The translations under genes were made by a program, and so were the position numbers. A stretch of 64,000 nt of DNA from Macrostomum hystrix. Taxonomy: Eukaryota > Platyhelminthes > Macrostomidae. Location: contig CATNEN010000039.1 in the NCBI GenBank assembly GCA_950097015.1, positions 11,068,001 through 11,132,000 on the forward strand, written 5' to 3'. Numbering within the stretch: the stretch's first letter is position 1; each line of letters begins with the position of its first letter. Below, piece by piece: positions 10,436 to 21,600 of this stretch. The notes below the pieces were generated by a model. That model was not told the origin of the DNA. It ran no database searches and saw only the letters and a list, made by a program, of their open reading frames with translations.

Positions 10436-11998
10436 CCCTGCCTCTCACGTCTGTTCTCTCCCTGCCTCTCACGTCTGTTCTCTCCCTGCCTCTCACGTCT
10501 GTTCTCTCCCTGCCTCTCACCCCTGTTCTCTCCCTGCCTCTCACGTCTGTTCTCTCCCTGCCTCTCACTCCTGTTCTCTCCCTGCCTCTCACGTCTGTTC
10601 TCTCCCTGCCTCTCACGTCTGTTCTCTCCCTGCCTCTCACCCCTGTTCTCTCCCTGCCTCTCACGTCTGTTCTCTCCCTGCCTCTCACTCCTGTTCTCTC
10701 CCTGCCTCTCACGTCTGTTCTCTCCCTGCCTCTCACTCCTGTTCTCTCCCTGCCTCTCACGTCTGTTCTCTCCCTGCCTCTCACTCCTGTTCTCTCCCTG
10801 CCTCTCACGTCTGTTCTCTCCCTGCCTCTCACTCCTGTTCTCTCCCTGCCTCTCACGTCTGTTCTCTCCCTGCCTCTCACTCCTGTTCTCTCCCTGCCTC
10901 TCACGTCTGTTCTCTCCCTGCCTCTCACTCCTGTTCTCTCCCTGCCTCTCACGTCTGTTCTCTCCCTGCCTCTCACTCCTGTTCTCTCCCTGCCTCTCAC
11001 GTCTGTTCTCTCCCTGCCTCTCACTCCTGTTCTCTCCCTGCCTCTCACGTCTGTTCTCTCCCTGCCTCTCACTCCTGTTCTCTCCCTGCCTCTCACGTCT
11101 GTTCTCTCCCTGCCTCTCACTCCTGTTCTCTCCCTGCCTCTCACGTCTGTTCTCTCCCTGCCTCTCACGTCTGTTCTCTCCCTGCCTCTCACGTCTGTTC
11201 TCTCCCTGCCTCTCACCCCTGTTCTCTCCCTGCCTCTCACCCCTGTTCTCTCCCTGCCTCTCACCCCTGTTCTCTCCCTGCCTCTCACCCCTGTTCTCTC
11301 CCTGCCTCTCACCCCTGTTCTCTCCCTGCCTCTCACCCCTGTTCTCTCCCTGCCTCTCACGTCTGTTATCTCCCTGCCTCTCACGTCTGTTATCTCCGTG
11401 CCTCTCACCCCTGTTCTCTCCCTGCCTCTCACCCCTGTTCTCTCCCTGCCTCTCACGTCTGTTCTCTCCCTGCCTCTCACCTCTGTTCTCTCCCTGCCTC
11501 TCACGTCTGTTCTCTCCCTACCTCTCACCTCTGTTCTCTCCCTGCCTCTCACGTCTGTTCTCTCCCTACCTCTCACTCCTGTTCTCTCCCTGCCTCTCAC
11601 TCCTGTTCTCTCCCTACCTCTCACCTCTGTTCTCTCCCTGCCTCTCACTCCTGTTCTCTCCCTGCCTCTCACGTCTGTTCTCTCCCTGCCTCTCACTCCT
11701 GTTCTCTCCCTGCCTCTCACTCCTGTTCTCTCCCTGCCTCTCACTCCTGTTCTCTCCCTGCCTCTCACTCCAGTTCTCTCCCTGCCTCTCACTCCTGTTC
11801 TCTCCCTGCACTCGCACCTCTGTTCTCCCACCTGCACTCTCACCTCTGTTCTCCCACCTGCACTCTCACCTCTGTTCTCCCACCTGCACTCTCACCTGTG
11901 TTCTCCCACCTGCACTCTCACCTCTGTTCTCCCACCTGCACTCTCACCTGTGTTCTCCCACCTGCACTCTCACCTGTGTTCTCCCACCTGCACCCTCT
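10436..11998. repeat. Minisatellite, 24-bp unit with 48-bp dimer order, then a 26-bp variant
   Basis: The unit is GTTCTCTCCCTGCCTCTCAC plus a four-base variable end (GTCT, TCCT or CCCT). From about 10650 to 11130 the GTCT and TCCT forms alternate strictly, giving a 48-bp higher-order unit; elsewhere runs of one form occur. From about 11810 a 26-bp derivative (TGTTCTCCCACCTGCACTCT plus CACCTC) takes over. The unit lacks stops in several frames, hence long Cys/Ser/Leu-Pro and Arg/Glu-rich spurious frames on both strands. Confidence 0.97.
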
Positions 11999-12317
11999 CC
12001 TCTCGATCAGAGCTAAACTGAATCATAAACAACAGTGTATAAACAAGAGTGTGAATAATGATTGCATTGACTGCATTCCGAGGGTCAGCTGACCTCAAGT
12101 CCTTTTAGTAAAACCTAGCGTACGGTCTGTGTAATGTCTATTTTTAGCATTTGCGCACAAACCCTACTGGATAGTCAGTCTTCTATTCCTCTCCCAGTTC
12201 CAATTAGTGAAGGCCCCCCTTAAACCGATAGGAAAATTCCAGCCTCTCGTCTGCTTTCACATCAATTATCCCCTTTCCAAGAGATATGTAGCACGCCATC
12301 ATCTGTCTTCCGCATCG

Positions 12318-12400
12318 TCAGGCAGCGAAGGTAGACTGTGGAGGAGGTAGGCAGCGGAGGTAGACTGTGGAGGAGGTAGGCAGCGGAGGTAGACTGTGGC
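12318..12400. repeat. Short tandem repeat, 29-bp unit, three copies
   Basis: GGTAGACTGTGGAGGAGGTA with the rest of the 29-bp unit is repeated about three times. The flanks 11999-12317 and 12401-12825 contain no recognised feature apart from another CTATTTTTAG at about 12139-12148. Confidence 0.85.
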
Positions 12401-12825
12401 TGTTGCTATATTCATACTCAGCTGTACAGTTTTTGAACCGGGTAAGCCATTCTGATGTCACACTGTGCCCTGTCCTGTCTTGAATCAGGTCCCTCAGTTT
12501 TTTATTGCTGTACAATTCGAAAGACTTGCGACAGTCCCTTTATAGTAGAGATTTTACTATCAATAAAAATGCCACAATCAGCATTGACGCAGTTGGTTGA
12601 CGCAGGGGCCAAGCAAAAGTTTTCAGCTTTTAAGTGTTTTGCTCCAAATTGGCCTTTGGTATTACAATTCTTAGTCACTAACTAGTGACTATCTCAGAAG
12701 GCACCTCAACACATTTGTTTGGGGCTAAAATTACTTTTTAGTTCGCTGTGATACAGAATCTAATGTGGCCTGTTTTACTCAGCCTGAAACTCAAAGCCTA
12801 AAAACCTGAAAACCTGAAATGACAA

Positions 12826-14600
12826 CCGCACTGACAACCTCACTGACAGCATCATTGACAGCCTCACTGACAGCCTCACTGACAGCCTCACTGACAGCAT
12901 CATTGACAGCCTCACTGACAGCATCACTGACAGAATCACTGACAGCCTCACTGACAGCATCACTGACAGCCTCACTGACAGCCTCACTGACAGCCTCACT
13001 GACAGCATCATTGACAGCCTCACTGACAGCCTCACTGACAGCCTCACTGACAGCATCATTGACAGCCTCACTAACAGCCTCACTGACAGCATCACTGACA
13101 GCCTCACTGACATCCTCACTGACAGCCTCACTAACAGCCTCACTGACAGCATCACTGACAGCCTCACTGACAGCATCACTGACAGCATCACTGACAGCCT
13201 CACTGACAGTCTCACTGACACACTGACAGCCTCACTGACAGCCTCACTGACAGCCTCACTGACAGCCTCACTGACAGCCTCACTAACAGCCTTACTGACA
13301 GCCTCACTGACAGCCTCACTGACAGCCTCACTGAGAGCATCACTGACAGCCTCACTGACAGCCTCACTGACAGCCTCACTGACAGCCTCACTGAGAGCAT
13401 CATTGACAGCCTCACTGACAGCCTCACTGACAGCATCACTGACAGCCTCACTGACAGTCTCACTGACACACTGACAGCCTCACTGACAGCCTCACTGACA
13501 GCCTCACTGACAACCTCACTGACAGCCTCACTAACAGCCTCACTGACAGCCTCACTGACAGCCTCACTGACAGCCTCACTGAGAGCCTCACTGACAGCCT
13601 CACTAACAGCCTCACTGACAGCCTCACTGACACACTGACAGCCTCACTGACAGCATCACTGACAGCCTCACTGACAGCATCACTGACAGCCTCACTGACA
13701 GCCTCACTGACAGCATCACTGACAGCCTCACTGACAGCATCACTGACAGCCTCACTGAGAGCCTCATTGACAGCCTCACTGACAGCCTCACTGACAGCAT
13801 CACTGACAGCATCACTGACAGCCTCACTGACAGCATCACTGACAGCCTCACTGAGAACCTCATTGACAGCCTCACTGACAGCCTCACTGACAGCCTCACT
13901 GACAGCCTCACTGACAGCCTCACTGACAGCCTCACTGACAGCCTCACTGACAGCATCACTGACAGCATCACTGACAGCCTCACTGACAGCCTCACTGACA
14001 GCCTCACTGACAGCATCACTGACAGCATCACTGACAGCCTCACTGACAGCCTCACTGACAGCATCACTGACAGCCTCACTGAGAGCCTCATTGACAGCCT
14101 CACTGACAGCCTCACTGACAGCATCACTGACAGCATCACTGACAGCCTCACTGAAAGCCTCACTAACAGCCTCACTAACAGCCTCACTGACAGCCTCACT
14201 GACAGCATCACTGACAGCCTCACTGACAGCCTCACTGACAGCCTCACTGACAGCCTCACTGACAGCCTCACTGACAGCATCATTGACAGCATCACTGACA
14301 GCCTCACTGACAGCCTCACTGACAGCATCACTGACAGCCTCACTGACAGCCTCACTGACAGCATCACTGACAGCCTCACTGACAGCATCACTGACAGCAT
14401 CACTGACAGCATCACTGACAGCCTCACTGACAGCATCACTGACAGCCTCACTGACAGCATCACTGACAGCATCACTGACAGCCTCACTGACAGCCTCACT
14501 GACAGCATCACTGACAGCCTCACTGACAGCATCACTGACAGCATCACTGACAGCATCACTGACAGCCTCACTGACAGCCTCACTGACAGCCTCATTCACT
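12826..14600. repeat. Minisatellite, 12-bp unit, about 145 copies
   Basis: The unit is AGCCTCACTGAC with frequent AGCATCACTGAC variants. Two interruptions of the 12-bp phase (near 13218 and 13468, and again near 13630, where ACACTGAC replaces a full unit) break the frames. Because 12 is a multiple of three, each frame gives a fixed tetrapeptide (Thr-Ala-Ser-Leu on plus, Ser-Val-Arg-Leu or Glu-Ala-Val-Ser on minus); these frames are repeat artefacts. Confidence 0.97.
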
Positions 14601-15164
14601 AAACAAAAGACGTAAATATTAATTATTTCAATTCATACTCTGTCTTTGAGTCATCTCATAGCCCGATGTCTATGGCCAGTAGCCAAAATTCATTTAACTG
14701 GTAAATCTTTGTTTCCTAACAAAGACCTGACTAAGGCTATATTTGGCTACGAACAAAGACCTAAATCCTTTTTACTCCACAAAGAGGCCTCTCAAACGGC
14801 TATGCTGTCTTTTATTCCGCTACGAAGCGCGATGTGTGATGGTCCTACCAGCCACGCGACACTCCGTTGGGTGAGTCATTGTGCCGTGGGGGCCCCACGG
14901 AGGGAGTGACTAACTGAACCAACTTGGGGACCCCAGCTCGAGGGCCCGCCGCGGAGTGACTCAGAACCCCCCTGTGGGGAGTAATGTCAGGATCAGCTAT
15001 TGCAGACACACACACAAGCCTAACCTACTGCATGGACATAAAGGTGCCTGGCTGGGCAGAATGCAAAAACTTTACAGGAGACAAATAATGTGAGATCTAG
15101 TGTGATTCTCATTTGGTCCAGTATACTCGTGATTGCAGCGGTTTTCATACTCCCCCAGATATTC
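14601..15164. other. Intergenic with a GC-rich palindrome
   Basis: CCGTGGGGGCCCCACGG (about 14883-14899) is a near-perfect palindrome next to a TGAGTCA motif. No gene is supported. Confidence 0.5.
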
Positions 15165-15430
15165 TCCCAGTAAAGGGGAGAATAGGAGAAGGGAAGAATG
15201 GGAGAACGGGAGAAGGGGAGAGTGGGAGAAGGTGAGAAGGGGAGAGTGGGAGAAGGGGAGAGTGGGAGAAGGAGAGAATGGGAGAAGGGGAGAATGGGAG
15301 AAGGGGAGAGTGGGAGAAGGTGAGAAGGGGAGAGTGGGAGAAGGAGAGAATGGGAGAAGGGGAGAATGGGAGAAGGGGAGAATGGGAGAAGGGGAGAATG
15401 GGAGAAGGGGAGAATGGGAGAATGGGCTAA
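15165..15430. repeat. Purine-rich tandem array
   Basis: GGGAGAAGGGGAGAATGGGA and related units of about 16 bp repeat with variation, giving a polypurine strand about 260 bases long. A 115-codon Arg/Gly/Glu frame across it is a repeat artefact. The next 350 bp hold no supported feature. Confidence 0.92.
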
Positions 15431-15784
15431 GGGTTAAGCATTTTGAACAGGCGCTTGCGGGGGCTGTACAGCGCAGATAAGTGTTGATAAGAAATCTGAA
15501 TTTAGAAGCAAGGCAAGGCTTTGAGCTGCTTTGCTCATAGGCAAAAAATTATTCTCTTGAGCTTCATCCTTCTCTCGCCAAGCAGGAAGCACAGGCCAGG
15601 CTGCTCTGCCAGCCGTGAGTCTTTCATTGAAAGTCTCCCCGTGCGGGACGGGACAGGAAATGGGAAGAAAGCGAGACTGAGTCAGATTTTGGGAAGAGAG
15701 ATGGATTTTAATTTTTTGGCGCGAAAGACAGGCTCGGAAAAAAACTGCATGACACAGGGAAGAGATGCATGGGTATCAGACTTT

Positions 15785-16115
15785 ATGAGAGAAGGCGAGA
15801 GATTTAGGAGAGACGGCGAGAGATTTAGGAGAGACAGAGAGAGATTTAAGAGAGAATGTGAGAGATTTAGAAGAGACCGTGAGAGATTTAGGAGAGACAG
15901 AGAGAGATTTAGGAGAGACGGTGAGAGATTTAGGAGAGACAGAGAGAGATTTAAGAGAGACGGTGAGAGATTTAGGAGAGACAGGGAGAGATTTAGGAGA
16001 GACAGAGAGAGATTTAGGAGAGACGTGAGAGATTTAGGAGAGACGGTGAGAGATTTAGGAGAGACAGAGAGAGATTTAAGAGAGATAATGAGACACGGAG
16101 ACACGGGCAGATTTA
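15785..16115. repeat. Minisatellite, 21-bp unit
   Basis: GAGAGATTTAGGAGAGACGG plus one base recurs about 15 times with AAG/AGG and CAG/CGG variants. On the plus strand it reads as a charged heptad (Arg-Glu-Arg-Phe-Arg-Arg-Asp) inside a 207-codon open frame (15521-16144). The upstream part of that frame has no recognised domain, so I class it as an array artefact. The region 16116-16769 holds only short open frames. Confidence 0.9.
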
Positions 16116-16769
16116 GGAGAGAACCGGGCAGATTTAGTCAGTGAGAAATTTAGCAGAGACACGGGCAGGAAGAGACTCAGTTCGGGAGAAGAGATTAGAC
16201 GGGAAGGTCGAGTAGAGGCTCATTGCAAAGCGAATGTACTCGGGTGTACTTGTCTCAGAACAAAAACAACAGCGGATTTCAGAGTCAGCTGACACTCGCA
16301 ATCGCCTGGGATGTGAACAAACTACTGGACTTCGGGATTGAAATCCCATGTACAGCGTGGGCCTCCCGTCTCTCCTCGCGCTGCCCAAGTTGCTTATCGA
16401 CTTCCAAATTTGGCACAGCCCCTGCCCGCTCACAGAAATCCCGCCGCTTCTCAAATCCCCTTAGCAACCCAAGCCTCACCCTGCCGTCCACCCACGCATA
16501 CCCGGCCCCACCAATTCCCTCCCCCCCAGTAACGCAAAGTCGATCGCCATTCACTCAAGCTTTTCTTAGCCCCCCGCACTTTGCCAGCTGTGAGCAGCGG
16601 CCTGTTGTGGCAGGGTAGGCAAACTCGCTGAGCTGGGCTGAAATCGCCTACACAAGCAGAATTACTTTTTCTTGGGGTTGCTTCCTGGAAAGTCTTCGCT
16701 CACATGAAATTAATTCACTGCATTGGTAAAAGCTGACAGTGCATATTTAACGGCTACAACACCTGCCAC

Positions 16770-16895
16770 TCGGTTCTTAACTTATCCATGCCAACATTTG
16801 AGTACAGACACCACCTTATTGAGTACACACACGCACACAGGTGTGTACACCTGCCATCGTTTTCTCATCGATGAAAATATTTTCCTGCAAGCAGA
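16770..16895 (-). repeat. SINE family copy 3 (core only)
   Basis: CACACGCACACAGGTGTGTACA, split here as CACACGCACACAG then GTGTGTACA, and the following TTTTCTCATCGATGAAAAT match the SINE core and tail. The head side is replaced within about 30 bp by the 35-bp tandem array. Confidence 0.55.
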
Positions 16896-16917
16896 AGATA
16901 ATAAGTATGCTGCTATT

Positions 16918-17872
16918 CGCTGCTGTTAGTTGCTAAGCATTACTGAATCCCCAGCTGCTGTTAGTTGCTAAGCATTACTGAATCCCCAGCTGCTGTTAGT
17001 TGCTAAGCATTACTGAATCCCCAGCTGCTGTTAGTTGCTAAGCATTACTGAATCCCCAGCTGCTGTTAGTTGCTAAGCATTACTGAATCCCCAGCTGCTG
17101 TTAGTTGCTAAGCATTACTGAATCCCCAGCTGCTGTTAGTTGCTAAGCATTACTGAATCCCCAGCTGCTGTTAGTTGCTAAGCATTACTGAATCCCCAGC
17201 TGCTGTTAGTTGTTAAGCATTACTGAATCCCCAGCTGCTGTTAGTTGTTAAGCATTACTGAATCCCCAGCTGCTGTTAGTTGCTAAGCATTACTTAATCC
17301 CAAGCTGCTGTTAGTTGCTAAGCATTACTGAATCCCCAGCTGCTGTTAGTTGCTAAGCATTACTGAATCCCCAGCTGCTGTTAGTTGCTAAGCGTTACTG
17401 AATCCCCAGCTGCTGTTAGTTGCTAAGCATTACTGAATCCCCAGCTGCTGTTAGTTGCTAAGCATTACTGAATCCCCAGCTGCTGTTAGTTGCTAAGCAT
17501 TACTGAATCCCCAGCTGCTGTTAGTTGTTAAGCATTACTGAATCCCCAGCTGCTGTTATTTGTTAAGCATTACTGAATCCCCAGCTGCTGTTAGTTGCTA
17601 AGCATTACTGAATCCCCAGCTGCTGTTAGTTGCTAAGCATTACTGAATCCCCAGCTGCTGTTAGTTGCTAAGCATTACTGAATCCCCAGCTGCTGTTAGT
17701 TGCTAAGCATTACTGAATCCCCAGCTGCTGTTAGTTGCTAAGCATTACTGAATCCCCAGCTGCTGTTAGTTGTTAAGCATTACTGAATCCCCAGCTGCTG
17801 TTATTTGTTAAGCATTACTGAATCCCCAGCTGCTGTTAGTTGCTAAGCATTACTGAATCCCCAGCTGCTGTT
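16918..17872. repeat. Minisatellite, 35-bp unit, about 27 copies
   Basis: Each unit holds GCTGCTGTTAGTTGCTAAGC followed by ATTACTGAATCCCCA. Copies are nearly identical; a TGTTAAGC variant and a TTATTTG variant recur together in a fixed order (about 17190-17250, 17525-17565, 17765-17810), showing that multi-unit blocks were duplicated. The 440 bp to the right are A/T-rich without features. Confidence 0.97.
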
Positions 17873-18311
17873 AGTTTTTCCACATTCTAGAATTTTCTTC
17901 GCATTGAAATAGTTTTATCGAGTTTGCCTGAAAGATCAGCTCTATACTCTAAGTATTCTACTGACAACTGGAAAAGTAGCATAAAAGCTTTGACAACGCG
18001 AAAATTGTTTTACAGCATTTTTTGTTCCTATGTTTGATCCAAATAGATCTTTGTATTGTAAGATTTTTTTAAATTAGCTTTTTTAACTAAATTATTTAGT
18101 AATGAATGTTTGATGAACTTGGCAAGCATCAAGATTTGGTTTGTGTTAGATATTTTCTCAAACAAGTCGTCAAATTAAACAAATAATTTCATAATTCATA
18201 AAAAACTTTTGGTTCTATCATTGAAATTTCTGTCCAGGAAAAGTACGTATTAATAAAATTGTTACAAGTTCATTGAGTCGCTACCTAAAAGTACAAAGCC
18301 TGGGTGTCCCA

Positions 18312-18618
18312 TTAGGGTGGCGGTGTTTTCCAGATCAGGTAGACCCGGTTTCCCAGTTTGAAGAAGAAGCTCATCTCGGGTTCGTGACTATAGCTGGCAA
18401 AGTACTGGCCCATCACAATGACCACCTGCCACAGCTTGCCGAACTCGGCGTCCAGGTGCTGCTTGATGTCATTGGAGATGTCACGCTCGTCGCGGAATCT
18501 GCCGCACGATCTGCGAACAGCCTCCACGATGATGACCTGCATCCACTCCGCCATGCTGCTGCTGATGACTGCGACTTCCGTGGGCAGCCCGCCCTGCACT
18601 TTGCGGCGGTACAAACGA
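18312..18618 (-). CDS. TAL gene exon 3 (dynein-light-chain domain)
   Basis: The acceptor CCGCACCGCAG (AG at 18620-18619) puts the exon in phase 2, which continues the frame of exon 2. It encodes the LC8-like domain and ends with a Pro-rich tail and stop at 18312. Confidence 0.85.
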
Positions 18619-21600
18619 CTGCGGTGCGGAGTGAGAGGGTTGAACCACTGGCTGACCCACTAGACACGACTCAGAGGTGAGCTGACCGACTAGATACCCA
18701 CTAGAAACGACTCAGAGGTGAGCTGACCCACTAGACACGACTCAGAGGTGAGCTGACCCACTAGACACGACTCAGAGGTGAGCTGACCGACTAGATACCC
18801 ACTAGACACGACTCAGAGGTGAGCTGACCGACTAGATACCCACTAGAAACGACTCAGAGGTGAGCTGACCCACTAGATACCCACTAGACACGACTCAGAG
18901 GTGAGCTGACCCACTAGACACGACTCAGAGGTGAGCTGACCGACTAGATACCCACTAGACACGACTCAGAGGTGAGCTGACCCACTAGATACCCACTAGA
19001 CACGACTCAGAGGTGAGCTGACCCACTAGATACCCACTAGACACGACTCAGAGGTGAGCTGACCCACTAGACACGACTCAGAGGTGAGCTGACCCACTAG
19101 ACACGACTCAGAGGTGAGCTGACCGACTAGATACCCACTAGACACGACTCAGAGGTGAGCTGACCCACTAGATACCCACTAGACACGACTCAGAGGTGAG
19201 CTGACCGACTAGATACCCACTAGACACGACTCGGAGGTGAGCTGACCCCACTAGACACGACTCAGAGGTGAGCTGACCCACTAGACGTGACTCGGAGGTG
19301 AGCTGAACCACTAGACACGACTCGGAGGTGAGCTGACCGACTAGATACCCACTAGACACGACTCAGAGGTGAGCTGACCCCACTAGACACGACTCAGAGG
19401 TGAGCTGACCCACTAGACGCGACTCAGAGGTGAGCTGACCCACTAGACGTGACTCGGAGGTGAGCTGAACCACTAGACACGACTCAGAGGTGAGCTGACC
19501 CACTAGACACGACTCAGAGGTGAGCTGACCCACTAGACGTGACTCGGAGGTGAGCTGAACCACTAGACACGACTCAGAGGTGAGCTGACCGACTAGATAC
19601 CCACTAGACACGACTCGGAGGTGAGCTGAACCACTAGACACGACTCAGAGGTGAGCTGACAGACTAGACACGACTCAGAGGTGAGCTGACCCCACTAGAC
19701 ACGACTCAGAGGTGAGCTGACCCACTAGACGTGACTCGGAGGTGAGCTGAACCACTAGACACGACTCAGAGGTGAGCTGACCGACTAGATACCCACTAGA
19801 CACGACTCGGAGGTGAGCTGACCCACTCGACACGACTCAGAGGTGAGCTGACCCACTAGACACGACTCAGAGGTGAGCTGACCCACTAGACGTGACTCGG
19901 AGGTGAGCTGAACCACTAAACGCGACTCGGAGGTGAGCTGACCCACTAGACGTGACTCGGAGGTGAGCTGACCCACTAGACACGACTCAGAGGTGAGCTG
20001 ACCCCACTAGACACGACTCAGAGGTGAGCTGACCCACTAGACGTGACTCGGAGGTGAGCTGAACCACTAGACACGACTCGGAGGTGAGCTGACCGACTAG
20101 ATACCCACTAGACACGACTCAGAGGTGAGCTAACCCACTAGACACGACTCGGAGGTGAGCTGACCCACTAGACACGACTCAGAGGTGAGCTGACCCACTA
20201 GACGTGACTCAGAGGTGAGCTGAACCACTAAACGCGACTCGGAGGTGAGCTGACCCACTAGACACGACTCAGAGGTGAGCTGACCCACTAGACGTGACTC
20301 GGAGGTGAGCTGAACCACTAAACGCGACTCGGAGGTGAGCTGACCCACTAGACGTGACTCGGAGGTGAGCTGACCCACTAGACACGACTCAGAGGTGAGC
20401 TGACCCACTAGACGTGACTCGGAGGTGAGCTGACCCACTAGACGTGACTCGGAGGTGAGCTGACCCACTAGACACGACTCAGAGGTGAGCTGACCCACTA
20501 AACGCGACTCGGAGGTGAGCTGACCGACTAGATACCCACTAGACACGACTCGGAGGTGAGCTGAACCACTAGACACGACTCAGAGGTGAGCTGACCCCAC
20601 TAGACACGACTCAGAGGTGAGCTGACCCCACTAGACACGACTCAGAGGTGAGCTGACCCACTAGACGTGACTCGGAGGTGAGCTGAACCACTAGACACGA
20701 CTCAGAGGTGAGCTGACCGACTAGATACCCACTAGACACGACTCGGAGGTGAGCTGACCCACTCGACACGACTCAGAGGTGAGCTGACCCACTAGACACG
20801 ACTCAGAGGTGAGCTGACCCACTAGACGTGACTCGGAGGTGAGCTGAACCACTAAACGCGACTCGGAGGTGAGCTGACCCACTAGACGTGACTCGGAGGT
20901 GAGCTGACCCACTAGACACGACTCAGAGGTGAGCTGACCCCACTAGACACGACTCAGAGGTGAGCTGACCCACTAGACGTGACTCGGAGGTGAGCTGAAC
21001 CACTAGACACGACTCGGAGGTGAGCTGACCGACTAGATACCCACTAGACACGACTCAGAGGTGAGCTAACCCACTAAACACGACTCAGAGGTGAGCTGAC
21101 CCACTAGACGTGACTCGGAGGTGAGCTGACCCACTAGACACGACTCAGAGGTGAGCTGACCCCACTAGACACGACTCAGAGGTGAGCTGACCCACTAGAC
21201 GTGACTCGGAGGTGAGCTGAACCACTAGACACGACTCGGAGGTGAGCTGACCGACTAGATACCCACTAGACACGACTCAGAGGTGAGCTAACCCACTAGA
21301 CACGACTCGGAGGTGAGCTGACCCACTAGACACGACTCAGAGGTGAGCTGACCCACTAGACGTGACTCAGAGGTGAGCTGAACCACTAAACGCGACTCGG
21401 AGGTGAGCTGACCCACTAGACACGACTCAGAGGTGAGCTGACCCACTAGACGTGACTCGGAGGTGAGCTGAACCACTAAACGCGACTCGGAGGTGAGCTG
21501 ACCCACTAGACGTGACTCGGAGGTGAGCTGACCCCACTAGACACGACTCAGAGGTGAGCTGACCCACTAGACGTGACTCGGAGGTGAGCTGACCCACTAG

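Noticed and set aside
10320-12092. Open frames of over 500 codons across the 24-bp array
   Set aside because: Both strands and several frames are open at once and each is only the repeat unit translated.
12775-14615. Tetrapeptide-repeat frames, at first sight like coiled-coil or silk-like proteins
   Set aside because: Pure 12-bp repeat; frames exist on both strands and break wherever the repeat phase slips.
15521-16144. 207-codon frame with charged Arg/Glu/Phe heptads
   Set aside because: The heptad is a 21-bp tandem repeat; the remainder has no homology, splice signals or good start context.
16918-17872. CRISPR-like regular repeats
   Set aside because: Units are contiguous with no unique spacers, in a eukaryotic context; an ordinary minisatellite.
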